In this document: one piece after another, positions 14,237 to 21,833 of the stretch
How positions within the stretch are numbered: the stretch's first letter is position 1
How the letters are laid out: every line of letters starts with the position of its first letter
Assembly (NCBI GenBank): GCA_036494005.1
Contig: DASXOV010000283.1
Location: 1 to 28,982 of the forward strand
Source: GCA-003244245 sp036494005
GTDB lineage: Bacteria; Actinomycetota; Actinomycetes; Mycobacteriales; Pseudonocardiaceae
Direction: 5' to 3'
DNA: 28,982 nucleotides
Program-made: the position numbers and the translations under genes
The notes under the pieces: model-generated
Databases searched by the model: none
What the model was told of the DNA's origin: nothing
The model's input: only the letters and a program-made list of their open reading frames with translations

Positions 14237-15142
14237 ATGCACGAGTGGTGGAACTCCCTGCTGGAACCGGATGGTGTGCTGCTGCGTGATCGAGCGCTCG
14301 CCACGGCCGATCCCGACGATCTGCTGATCGCGGTGCGGTCCGGGCGGCTCCGGCGGATCCAGCGTGGCATCTACCTGCCCAGACGGATCGAGGTGACGCC
14401 GGTCCTGATGGCACGGGCCGCGCTGCTCAGCTCAGGTGTGACCAGCGCGGTCCCCAGCCATGCGACAGCAGCCCGAGTGCATCGCATCGCGGTGCCCGAC
14501 GAGCACCGGGCGCAGCATGTGACGGTCACCCGGATCCAGCGCCGCCGCAACCGCCGGGACCTGCACTTCCATACCCGGTCGATCGGTTGCGGACAGGTGG
14601 AGCGACATGACGGAGTGCCGGTCACGACGATTCCCCGAACGTTGGCCGACCTTGCGACGAGCCTGGATCGCCTGCCCGCGGTGTGGGCACTGGACGACGC
14701 GCTGCGAAGGGGCTTGTGCACCGTGGCCGATGTGGTCGCCGTCGTGGGGCACTGGCGTGGGGGAGCGGGCTGCGCGCAGGTCAAGCAGCGGCTCGACGAG
14801 GCGGACGGGGTGGCCGAGTCGATCCTCGAAACGGCTGGACGGCTGGTGCTGCGCGATCGGGGCGTGCCGCTGCCGATCCCGCAGTACCTGCTCCGGGCAC
14901 CGGACGGCACGGTTGTCGCCCGGCTCGACGGTGCTTACCTGCGGGAAAAAGTGGCACTCGAGTACGACGGGGCGGATCCGCACGGCCTACCCGAAGCTGT
15001 CTTCCGCGACCGGTTGCGGCAGAACCGTCTGCCTGAGCTCGGCTGGACAGTTCTCCGCTTCACCTGGTGGGACGTGACGCGTGATCCGGCAGGAGTCGCC
15101 GCCACTGTGCAGCGTGCGCTGCATGGTCGCCGCGCCGCCTGA
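14237..15142 (+). CDS. AbiEi-like / DUF559 (Vsr-fold) endonuclease-like protein
   Basis: The protein has 301 residues. The N-terminal third resembles the AbiEi-type antitoxin winged helix: ALATADPDDLLIAVRSGRL followed by RRIQRGIYLPR. The middle carries GVPVTTIPRTLADLA, typical of these proteins. The C-terminus is a DUF559/Vsr-like PD-(D/E)XK fold: VARLDGAYLREKVALEYDG gives the acidic D...E pair, then RDRLRQNRLPELGWTVLRFT. Such genes are common, solitary and variable in actinobacterial genomes; nuclease activity is inferred only from fold. No toxin partner is adjacent. The ATG at 14237 is the first start in frame after a 'CATCCACAGG' stretch often seen before such genes. Flanking inverted repeats imply insertion between ndk and the radical SAM gene. 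Confidence 0.75.
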   Translation: MHEWWNSLLEPDGVLLRDRALATADPDDLLIAVRSGRLRRIQRGIYLPRRIEVTPVLMARAALLSSGVTSAVPSHATAARVHRIAVPDEHRAQHVTVTRIQRRRNRRDLHFHTRSIGCGQVERHDGVPVTTIPRTLADLATSLDRLPAVWALDDALRRGLCTVADVVAVVGHWRGGAGCAQVKQRLDEADGVAESILETAGRLVLRDRGVPLPIPQYLLRAPDGTVVARLDGAYLREKVALEYDGADPHGLPEAVFRDRLRQNRLPELGWTVLRFTWWDVTRDPAGVAATVQRALHGRRAA

Positions 15143-15155
15143 TCACCGCTTCTCT

Positions 15156-15216
15156 CCGGTGGTTGGTACCGGTTAGCGACCTCGGGGACCGGGGTTGGGG
15201 GTACTTGAAGAGCCGC
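15156..15216. repeat. Right copy of the ~60-bp imperfect inverted repeat flanking the DUF559 gene
   Basis: It ends with GGTACTTGAAGAGCCGC, 17 bp before the radical SAM start codon, and mirrors 14083-14142. Both copies also contain an inner GGTTGGTA-CGG block. The two repeats enclose 1,134 bp holding one gene and no transposase. Confidence 0.7.
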
Positions 15217-15220
15217 CATC

Positions 15221-15226
15221 TACCCT
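15221..15226 (+). promoter_or_regulatory. -10 element of the radical SAM gene, probably leaderless
   Basis: TACCCT is followed after 7 nt by the ATG at 15234, and there is no Shine-Dalgarno sequence in between. This is the spacing of leaderless transcripts. The element touches the right inverted repeat. Confidence 0.5.
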
Positions 15227-15233
15227 GGCGGGC

Positions 15234-17183
15234 ATGGCTGTCTCATCCGTGTACGAGCAACTCGAGCCACTGCTGCCCCGGGTCGCCAAGCCGGTGCAGT
15301 ACGTGGGAGGCGAGCTCAACTCGACGGTGAAGGACTGGGACGCCGCTGCGGTGCGTTGGGCGCTGATGTACCCCGACGCCTACGAGGTCGGGCTGCCGAA
15401 CCAGGGAATCATGATCCTCTACGAGGTGCTCAACGAGCAGCCCGACGTGCTCGCCGAGCGCACCTACGCGGTCTGGCCCGATCTTGAGGCGCTGATGCGC
15501 GAGCACGGCGTTCCGCAGTTCACCCTGGAGGCGCACCGGCCGGTCGGAGCATTCGACCTGCTCGGGATCTCGTTCGCCACCGAACTCGGTTACACCAACC
15601 TGCTCACCGCGCTGGACCTCGCCGGCATCCCGCTGCACACCTCCGACCGCACCGAGGCGCACCCGGTGGTGATCGCGGGCGGGCACGCCGCGTTCAACCC
15701 GGAGCCGATCGCCGATTTCGTGGATGCCGCGGTGCTGGGCGACGGAGAAGAGGTGGTGCTGGAGATCACCGCGGTCGTCCGGGACTGGAAGGAGCGGGGC
15801 TGCCCGGGCGGCCGGGCAGAACTGCTGTACCGGCTGTCCGCCACTGACGGGGTCTACGTACCGGGCTGCTATGACGTCGGCTACCGGCCCGATGGGCGGA
15901 TCGACCAGGTCACCCCGGCGAGCACCGAGGTCCCTGAAACCAGAGCCCCTGAACGGGTGGCCAAACGGACCACGATGAACCTTGACGAGTGGCCCTACCC
16001 GAAGCAGCCGCTGGTGCCGATCGCGGAGAGCGTGCACGAGCGAATGAGTGTGGAGATCTTCCGGGGCTGTACCCGCGGCTGCCGGTTCTGCCAGGCGGGG
16101 ATGATCACCCGCCCGGTTCGCGAACGGTCCATCCAGGGCGTTGGGGAGATGGTTCAGCGTGGCCTGGAGGCCAGTGGGTTCACCGAGGTGGGGCTGTTGT
16201 CGCTGTCCAGCGCGGATCACTCGGAGATCGCTGGGATCACCAAGGGCCTCGCGGACCGTTACGAGGGCACCGGTACCAGCCTGAGCCTGCCGTCGACCCG
16301 GGTGGATGCGTTCAACATCGACCTGGCCAATGAGATCTCGCGCAACGGGCGCCGCTCGGGGTTGACCTTCGCCCCGGAAGGGGGCTCGGAACGCATCCGC
16401 CGCGTGATCAACAAGATGGTGTCGGAAGAGGATCTGCTGCGTACCGTCTCCACCGCGTTCGGAGCCGGGTGGCGGCAAGTGAAGCTGTACTTCATGTGCG
16501 GCCTGCCCACCGAGACCGACGAGGACGTCCTGCAGATCGCGCAGCTGGCCCACGGCGTGATCCGGGCGGGCCGGGAGGCCAGCGGCCGCAAGGACATCCG
16601 GTGCACGATCTCGATCGGCGCATTCGTACCCAAGCCACATACTCCCTTCCAATGGGCCGCCCAGGAGTACCCTGAGGTGGTCGACGACCGGTTGCGCATG
16701 CTGCGGGCCGAGATCAACTCCGACCGCAGGATCGGCCGCAACGTCGGGATGCGCTACCACGACGGCAAGCCGTCCCTCATCGAAGGTTTGCTCTCCCGGG
16801 GTGACCGGCGGGTCGGTCGGGTCATCGAGCGGGTGTGGCGCGAGGGCGGCCGGTTCGACGGCTGGAGCGAGCACTTCAGCTACGACCGGTGGGTGGCCGC
16901 CTGCGCCGCTGAGCTCACCCCGTTGGGGGTGTCGCTGGAGTGGTACACAACCCGGGAGCGAGACCGTGCCGAGGTGTTGCCCTGGGACCACCTGGATTCC
17001 GGTCTGGACAAGGACTGGCTCTGGGACGACTGGCAGGACGCCCTGCGTGGCCGTGAGCAGGACGACTGCCGGTGGACCCCGTGTTTCGACTGCGGGGTCT
17101 GCCCGTCGATGGGCACCGATATCGAGGTCGGCCCGAGTGGACGGCAGCTGCTACCGATAAGTCCGGTCGGCCGGGGCAGGTAA
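15234..17183 (+). CDS. TIGR03960-type B12-binding radical SAM protein
   Basis: The protein has 649 residues. The N-terminal region is a B12-binding-like domain: WALMYPDAYEVGLPNQG, then VVIAGGHAAFNPEPIADF. The radical SAM cluster motif is C279-T-R-G-C283-R-F-C286, followed by GLLSLSSADHSEI and SGLTFAPEGGSERIRRVINK. The C-terminus has a cysteine cluster (CRWTPCFDCGVC). It precedes a DUF2344 protein by 2 bp, and the pair is conserved before rne in actinobacteria. Its substrate is not established; the location suggests an RNA or ribosome link. The ATG at 15234 is chosen over an upstream in-frame start that would run into the inverted repeat. Confidence 0.9.
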   Translation: MAVSSVYEQLEPLLPRVAKPVQYVGGELNSTVKDWDAAAVRWALMYPDAYEVGLPNQGIMILYEVLNEQPDVLAERTYAVWPDLEALMREHGVPQFTLEAHRPVGAFDLLGISFATELGYTNLLTALDLAGIPLHTSDRTEAHPVVIAGGHAAFNPEPIADFVDAAVLGDGEEVVLEITAVVRDWKERGCPGGRAELLYRLSATDGVYVPGCYDVGYRPDGRIDQVTPASTEVPETRAPERVAKRTTMNLDEWPYPKQPLVPIAESVHERMSVEIFRGCTRGCRFCQAGMITRPVRERSIQGVGEMVQRGLEASGFTEVGLLSLSSADHSEIAGITKGLADRYEGTGTSLSLPSTRVDAFNIDLANEISRNGRRSGLTFAPEGGSERIRRVINKMVSEEDLLRTVSTAFGAGWRQVKLYFMCGLPTETDEDVLQIAQLAHGVIRAGREASGRKDIRCTISIGAFVPKPHTPFQWAAQEYPEVVDDRLRMLRAEINSDRRIGRNVGMRYHDGKPSLIEGLLSRGDRRVGRVIERVWREGGRFDGWSEHFSYDRWVAACAAELTPLGVSLEWYTTRERDRAEVLPWDHLDSGLDKDWLWDDWQDALRGREQDDCRWTPCFDCGVCPSMGTDIEVGPSGRQLLPISPVGRGR

Positions 17184-17185
17184 CA

Positions 17186-18004
17186 GTGGACCGTCCCAAC
17201 CCTTCGGCGGCTCCGGTCTGCAAGGTCCGGCTGCGCTACGCCAAGCGGGGGAAACTTCGGTTCACCTCGCATCGTGATGTCGCCAGGGCGTTCGAGCGGG
17301 CCTTGCGCAGAGCCGGGTTGCCGATCGCCTACTCGCAGGGTTACAACCCGCATCCGAAGGTGTCCTGGGTGGGTGCGGCATCCACCGGGACGGCCAGTGA
17401 GGCGGAGTACATGGAGATCCAGCTCGTCGCGTCCGCGGATCCGGAGGTGGTGCGGGCTGAGCTCGATGCCGCCCTGCCCACCGGGCTCGCGGTACTCGAA
17501 GGAGTGCTGGCCGGTCCCGGCGGACTCGCCGAGCGGATCGAGGCCAGCCAATGGCGGATCGAGATACCCGGGGTGAGTGCCGACCACCTGCGCCACGCGG
17601 TGACTGCCCTGCTCGCCGCCCCAGAAGTGCTGGTCGAGCGGGTGGCCAAGAACGGACGGTGTCGTATCGATGCACGGGCGGCGATCGTGGCGCTGGAGGT
17701 GGAACCGAATCCGGTGTGCCCGCCCGGACCCGATCACCTCCTCGGGTGTGGGATACTGACCTCGGTCGTGCGGCAGGCCAGCCCAGCAGTGCGACCCGAC
17801 GACGTGTTGAGCGCACTGGGCGTCGTCGCTGGACTTCGGCCTCTGGTACCCGCGAGGGCAACCCGGATGGCGCAAGGTCGGCTCGACGACGACGGGGTTC
17901 TCGTTGATCCGCTCGCTCCGGACCGGCTGTTCGCCGGGATGGTTCCGGTGGAGTCCGGTGGCGATGAGCTGGATCAGCACGGTGTCGCGGGACACATCGG
18001 TTGA
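17186..18004 (+). CDS. TIGR03936 / DUF2344 family radical SAM-associated protein
   Basis: The protein has 272 residues. The family hallmark is the N-terminal stretch VRLRYAKRGKLRFTSHRDVA...ERALRRAGLPIAYSQGYNPHPK. The rest is less conserved (MEIQLVASADPEVVRAELDA). In many bacteria this domain is fused to, or lies directly after, the TIGR03960 radical SAM protein; here the GTG at 17186 is 2 bp after that stop, so the two probably act together. No catalytic residues are known to me. A 6-bp GGGCGG hairpin follows the stop. Confidence 0.88.
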   Translation: MDRPNPSAAPVCKVRLRYAKRGKLRFTSHRDVARAFERALRRAGLPIAYSQGYNPHPKVSWVGAASTGTASEAEYMEIQLVASADPEVVRAELDAALPTGLAVLEGVLAGPGGLAERIEASQWRIEIPGVSADHLRHAVTALLAAPEVLVERVAKNGRCRIDARAAIVALEVEPNPVCPPGPDHLLGCGILTSVVRQASPAVRPDDVLSALGVVAGLRPLVPARATRMAQGRLDDDGVLVDPLAPDRLFAGMVPVESGGDELDQHGVAGHIG

Positions 18005-18025
18005 CCGCCCCGGATCGGGCGGTTT
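18005..18025 (+). terminator. Short hairpin terminator candidate after the DUF2344 gene
   Basis: CCGCCC (18005-18010) pairs with GGGCGG (18017-18022) around CGGATC and is followed by TTT. It starts at the base after the stop codon. The U tract is short, so termination may be partial. Confidence 0.45.
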
Positions 18026-18044
18026 CCGGTGAACGACAGGATTG

Positions 18045-18110
18045 CCGTCGTCGGCGCGGCGACGGATTGACGCGCAGGGCCCCTGCGCGGCCGCTTCCCG
18101 GACAACGGGA
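18045..18110 (+). promoter_or_regulatory. Three consecutive hairpins in the rne leader
   Basis: CCGTCG/CGACGG (18045-18065, 9-nt loop), CGCGCAGG/CCTGCGCG (18071-18089, 3-nt loop) and TCCCG/CGGGA (18096-18110, 5-nt loop) are stacked just before the rne Shine-Dalgarno GGAGGAG. They could form a structured 5' UTR like the one through which E. coli RNase E controls its own mRNA. Function here is inference. Confidence 0.45.
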
Positions 18111-18135
18111 CGCGCCCGGGGGCTGGAGGAGTTGA

Positions 18136-20823
18136 ATGGCGAACACGAATGCGCCCGCCGGTGGCACCGGCGGGCAGGCAGGTGCACCCGGCACAGGCGC
18201 ATCCAACGGTGCCGGCCTTGCGGCCTCGTTACCGGGCAAGTTGCGGGTGCACGCACTGGCCAGGCTGCTCTCAGTGAGCAGCAAAGAGATCATGGCCGCC
18301 CTGACCGAACTCGGTGTCCCGGTGCGCAGCGCGCAGTCCAGCATCGACCGGGAGACCGCGTTACGTGCGGTTCAGGTGCTGCTGCCGGATCGTGATCCCC
18401 ACGCCGTCTCGATCGAAGGCGAGATCGACCCGGGGACCGGCTCCGACGCCGCCGAGGAGACCGACGCGAGTCCGTCGCCGGTACCTCTGGCGCCGGTGTT
18501 CAATGCGCCTTCGCCGGTCTTTCTCCCGCCCAGCCTGAAGCCGTTGCCTGCCGAGGACGCCGAGACCGACGGTGAGGACGAGGCATCCGATGCCGAGACC
18601 GACACCGAGGGCGGTAGCCGTCGCAGGCGTCGGCGGGGTCGCCGCGGACGTGGCCGGGGCAAGGCCGGCGACGGGACCGAGGACGGCCCCACCGAGCAGC
18701 GCAACGGGGACGCTCCGGACGATGCTGATTCCTCTGCCGAGTCGTCCGAGGACAGCGAGGAAACCGAGTCGGGAGAGGGCGGCGCCAGGCGTCGGCGGCG
18801 CCGCAGGCGTCGGCGTGACGGCGGCGACGACGAGGCGGTCCCACACGAGGATGATCCGCCGGACACCGTGGTGCACGTCCGGGAGATCAAGGACCGCCCG
18901 GTCGAGGACGAGGTGCAGGCCGTCCGTGGTTCCACTCGGCTGGAGGCCAAGCGCCAGCGCCGCAGGGACGGCAGGGAGGCAGGCAGGCGCCGCGCGCCCA
19001 TTCTGTCCGAGTCGGAGTTCCTCACCCGGCGAGAGGCCGTGGCGCGCACCATGGTCGTGCACGAGGAATCCGAGCGCACCCAGATCGGTGTGCTCGAGGA
19101 TGACGTCCTGGTGGAGCACTTCGTCACCGCATCGGGCTCCGGATCGCTGGTCGGCAACGTCTATCTCGGCAAGGTGCAGAACGTGCTGCCTTCGATGGAG
19201 GCCGCGTTCGTCGACATCGGCCGGGGCCGCAACGCCGTGCTCTACGCCGGCGAGGTGGACTGGGACGCCGCCGGCCTCGAAGGCAAGGCGCGCCGCATCG
19301 AGCAAGCTCTCTCCAGCGGTGACAACGTGCTGGTCCAGGTCACCAAGGATCCGGTCGGGCACAAGGGCGCCCGGCTGACCACCCAGATCAGCCTGCCGGG
19401 CCGCTTCCTGGTGTACGTGCCGGGCGGGCGGGCCACCGGGATCAGTCGCAAGCTGCCCGACAATGAGCGCAAGCGGCTCAAGGATGTTCTCAAGCGAATC
19501 GTCCCGGAAGACGCCGGTGTGATCATCCGGACTGCCTCCGAAGGGATCAGCGAGGAGGAGTTGGCCCGCGACGTCCGGCGGCTGCAGGCGCAGTGGGAGG
19601 TCATTCAGGGCAGGTCGGAGGGTACCTCGTCAGGGAGCAAGGTGAAGGCTCCCGAACTGCTCTACGAGGAGCCCGACCTGCTGCTGAAGGTGGTGCGCGA
19701 CCTGTTCACCGAGGACTTCCGTGAGCTGGTCGTCCAGGGTGAGGGTGCCTGGGACACCGTCGAGGGGTACGTCAAGCACGTCGCCCCGGACCTGATGCCC
19801 CGGGTACGGCGCCACACCAGTGACGGTGATGTCTTCGCCGACTTCCGGATCGACGAGCAGATCACGAAGGCGCTGGATCGCAAGGTGTGGCTGCCCTCGG
19901 GTGGCTATCTGGTCATCGACCGCACCGAGGCGATGACCGTGATCGACGTCAACACCGGGAAGTTCACCGGGTCGGGCGGCAACCTCGAAGAGACCGTGAC
20001 CCGCAACAACCTGGAGGCGGCCGAGGAGATCATCCGTCAGCTCCGGCTCCGGGATGTCGGCGGGATCATCGTGATCGATTTCATCGACATGGTGCTCGAG
20101 TCGAACCGCGATCTCGTACTACGACGCCTCACCGAGTGCCTGGGCCGGGACCGCACCCGTCACCAGGTCGCCGAAGTCACCTCGCTCGGGCTGGTCCAGA
20201 TGACCAGGAAACGAATCGGCACGGGTCTGCTGGAGGCCTACTCGACCACGTGTGACCACTGCAAGGGTCGTGGCGTGCTGGTGTCCTCGGAGCCGGTCAA
20301 CGTCCGCAGTGCGGCGCCCCAGCCGGCGGCGGCCAGCCGGGACTCCAACGGGAGTGGCACCAGGCGTGCGCGGTCCCGCGGCCGGGGATCAGGCAGCGGT
20401 GGAACGGCCGCGGCCGAGCAGTCCTCCGTTGCCGAGAACGGCGCGAAGAGCTCGCACGACCTGCCTGAGCAGTCCGAGCGGACCTCGGTGCCGGAGTCGG
20501 CCACCCCGGAGCCCCGGCCGTCCTCGGAGCCCGTGGTGACCTCGGAGCCCGTGGTGACCTCGGAACCAGTGGTGACCTCGGAACCGGCGGTGCCGGCGCC
20601 ATCCGATTCGTCGGACGACCCGATGTTCGGCCCCTCCGCCAATGGCGCGGCGGCCCAGGCGCCGGCCGCGGATGAGGCACAGGTTCCTACGCAGCCGGCG
20701 CCACGCACGAGGACCCGGCGACGTAGGGCGGCCTCCCGGCCGGCCGGTCCACCCGCTACTGATCAGCCCGACGACACGGAGCCGGGTGACCAGGTGCCTT
20801 CCGCTGTCCAACAGGCCGGGTAG
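18136..20823 (+). CDS. rne: Ribonuclease E/G with N-terminal IF2_N-like domain
   Basis: This endoribonuclease processes rRNA and tRNA precursors and decays mRNA. The 895-residue protein has an IF2_N-like helix-turn domain at about 34-75 (LRVHALARLLSVSSKEIMAA). A long acidic region with two Arg-rich blocks (near 155-175 and 215-230) follows. The catalytic core begins near 290. Catalytic aspartates are D604 (VIDVNTG) and D648 (IIVIDFIDM), 43 residues apart as in E. coli D303/D346. The zinc-link cysteines are C706 and C709 (CDHCKG). The C-terminal 180 residues are low complexity and include SEPVVT repeats. The ATG has GGAGGAG upstream. The disordered arms are probably RNA or partner-binding regions. 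Confidence 0.95.
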   Translation: MANTNAPAGGTGGQAGAPGTGASNGAGLAASLPGKLRVHALARLLSVSSKEIMAALTELGVPVRSAQSSIDRETALRAVQVLLPDRDPHAVSIEGEIDPGTGSDAAEETDASPSPVPLAPVFNAPSPVFLPPSLKPLPAEDAETDGEDEASDAETDTEGGSRRRRRRGRRGRGRGKAGDGTEDGPTEQRNGDAPDDADSSAESSEDSEETESGEGGARRRRRRRRRRDGGDDEAVPHEDDPPDTVVHVREIKDRPVEDEVQAVRGSTRLEAKRQRRRDGREAGRRRAPILSESEFLTRREAVARTMVVHEESERTQIGVLEDDVLVEHFVTASGSGSLVGNVYLGKVQNVLPSMEAAFVDIGRGRNAVLYAGEVDWDAAGLEGKARRIEQALSSGDNVLVQVTKDPVGHKGARLTTQISLPGRFLVYVPGGRATGISRKLPDNERKRLKDVLKRIVPEDAGVIIRTASEGISEEELARDVRRLQAQWEVIQGRSEGTSSGSKVKAPELLYEEPDLLLKVVRDLFTEDFRELVVQGEGAWDTVEGYVKHVAPDLMPRVRRHTSDGDVFADFRIDEQITKALDRKVWLPSGGYLVIDRTEAMTVIDVNTGKFTGSGGNLEETVTRNNLEAAEEIIRQLRLRDVGGIIVIDFIDMVLESNRDLVLRRLTECLGRDRTRHQVAEVTSLGLVQMTRKRIGTGLLEAYSTTCDHCKGRGVLVSSEPVNVRSAAPQPAAASRDSNGSGTRRARSRGRGSGSGGTAAAEQSSVAENGAKSSHDLPEQSERTSVPESATPEPRPSSEPVVTSEPVVTSEPVVTSEPAVPAPSDSSDDPMFGPSANGAAAQAPAADEAQVPTQPAPRTRTRRRRAASRPAGPPATDQPDDTEPGDQVPSAVQQAG
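20524..20594 (+). repeat. Four tandem 18-bp units inside rne
   Basis: Units of TCGGAGCCCGTGGTGACC are repeated, the last two diverged, and encode SEPVVT repeats in the disordered C-terminal arm of RNase E. The first two are identical at the DNA level, which suggests recent slippage. Confidence 0.85.
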
Positions 20824-20832
20824 CACCCTGGT

Positions 20833-20862
20833 TTGACCCGGTTGCGCGGCGGGCCGTATCCT
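20833..20862 (+). promoter_or_regulatory. Promoter of rplU-rpmA
   Basis: -35 TTGACC (20833-20838) and -10 TATCCT (20857-20862) are separated by 18 bp, one of the best sigma-A type matches in the window. Transcription would start about 20869, leaving a leader of about 205 nt before rplU. Confidence 0.7.
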
Positions 20863-20868
20863 TGTATG

Positions 20869-20890
20869 CGGCCCGCCGTACGGCGGGCCG
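20869..20890. promoter_or_regulatory. 22-bp perfect palindrome in the rne-rplU spacer
   Basis: CGGCCCGCC and GGCGGGCCG flank a GTAC centre, giving a 9-bp stem with a 4-nt loop. It lies 46 bp after the rne stop and at the predicted rplU transcription start. It may terminate rne transcripts, or form a 5'-end hairpin on the rplU mRNA. Copies of the CGGCGGGC half at 20847-20854 and 20972-20979 could compete for pairing. Confidence 0.6.
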
Positions 20891-20893
20891 AGA

Positions 20894-20943
20894 TTTGTGC
20901 AATACAGTTTGTGCAATACAGATGTGTGCAGAGAGTATGTGCA
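20894..20943. repeat. Perfect 14-bp tandem repeat plus related units in the rplU leader
   Basis: TTTGTGCAATACAG occurs at 20894-20907 and again at 20908-20921. Two weaker copies follow, so that GTGCA recurs at 20897, 20911, 20926 and 20939. This regular phasing lies inside the predicted rplU leader. No known ribosomal-protein leader fold was recognised. Confidence 0.75.
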
Positions 20944-21073
20944 AGCCCACGACGTACAACTCAGGTGTGTACGGCGGGCGGGTGTGCTCCTTCGCGCAGA
21001 TGACGTTGAAACCCACCGCGCTGAACCCCCGAGGCGCCAACCCCATCCACTCGAGCACCAGGAGTCCCACCCG

Positions 21074-21382
21074 ATGTACGCGATCGTGAAGACCGGCGGC
21101 AAGCAGTACAAGGTGGCCGTCGGAGACGTCGTCGAGGTGGAGAAGCTTGAGGGCGAACCGGGCACCGAGGTCAGCTTGTCCCCGGTACTACTCGTTGACG
21201 GTCCCGATGTGACCACCGACGTCGCCGCCCTGGGTGCGGCCTCGGTCACCGGGAAGGTCGTCGAGCAGACCAAGGGACCCAAGATCCGGATCCACAAGTT
21301 CAAGAACAAGACCGGCTACCACAAGCGCCAGGGTCACCGGCAGAAGCTGACCCGCGTCGAGGTTACTGGCATTTCGACGTGA
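21074..21382 (+). CDS. rplU: 50S ribosomal protein L21
   Basis: L21 binds 23S rRNA. The 102-residue protein starts MYAIVKTGGKQYKV and ends with the conserved basic block KFKNKTGYHKRQGHRQ then TRVEVTGI. The ATG has AGGAG 9 nt upstream. It is followed by rpmA and obgE in the conserved L21-L27-Obg ribosome-assembly cluster. The unusually long leader (from about 20869) contains tandem repeats and hairpins that may regulate it. Confidence 0.98.
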   Translation: MYAIVKTGGKQYKVAVGDVVEVEKLEGEPGTEVSLSPVLLVDGPDVTTDVAALGAASVTGKVVEQTKGPKIRIHKFKNKTGYHKRQGHRQKLTRVEVTGIST

Positions 21383-21393
21383 GCTAGCGGTCT

Positions 21394-21437
21394 CGGAGTG
21401 ACGTAAGCCGGAGTGACGTAAGCCGGAGTGGCATAGC
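21394..21437. repeat. 15-bp tandem repeat in the rplU-rpmA spacer
   Basis: CGGAGTGACGTAAGC is repeated exactly at 21394-21408 and 21409-21423, with a diverged third copy CGGAGTGGCATAGC at 21424-21437. The copies lie just before the rpmA Shine-Dalgarno sequence. Function is unknown. Confidence 0.8.
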
Positions 21438-21460
21438 GCTGTCGGAGGTAGAAGAACACC

Positions 21461-21718
21461 ATGGCACACAAGAAGGGCGCGTCCAGCTCCCGGAACGGCC
21501 GCGACTCCAACGCCAAGCGCCTCGGTGTGAAGCGGTTCGGTGGTCAGGTGGTCAGCGCGGGCGAGATCCTCGTGCGCCAGCGCGGCACCAAGTTCCATCC
21601 GGGCGTGCACGTCGGGCGCGGTGGCGATGACACCCTGTTCGCCCTTGAGGCAGGCGCGGTGCAATTCGGCACCAAGCGCGGCCGCAAGACCGTCAACATC
21701 GTCCCGGCCGGGGTCTGA
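21461..21718 (+). CDS. rpmA: 50S ribosomal protein L27
   Basis: L27 reaches into the peptidyl transferase centre with its N-terminal tail. The 85-residue protein starts MAHKKGASSSRNGRDS and has the hallmark GGQVVSAGEILVRQRGTKFHPG. No N-terminal pre-sequence precedes MAHKKG, unlike in Firmicutes. The ATG has GGAGG upstream. A very strong hairpin follows the stop. Confidence 0.98.
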   Translation: MAHKKGASSSRNGRDSNAKRLGVKRFGGQVVSAGEILVRQRGTKFHPGVHVGRGGDDTLFALEAGAVQFGTKRGRKTVNIVPAGV

Positions 21719-21743
21719 TCCCGGCCAGCATCAGCACGCACCT

Positions 21744-21784
21744 GACGAGGGGCGGGACCGGCGATGACCGGCCCGCCCCTCGTC
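21744..21784 (+). terminator. Strong intrinsic terminator after rpmA
   Basis: A 13-bp perfect stem (GACGAGGGGCGGG, 21744-21756, pairing with 21772-21784) is extended by an inner CCGG/CCGG pair past one bulged A, with loop CGATGA. There is no U tract, as is common in high-GC actinobacteria. It separates rplU-rpmA from obgE. Confidence 0.75.
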
Positions 21785-21833
21785 GATGTTGTGGCAGCGA
21801 AACTCCCCGTAGCACCGATCAGGAGGGCCTGAG

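Noticed and set aside
15243..16991. 582-residue minus-strand frame
   Set aside because: It is an exact shadow of the radical SAM gene, with no recognisable motif.
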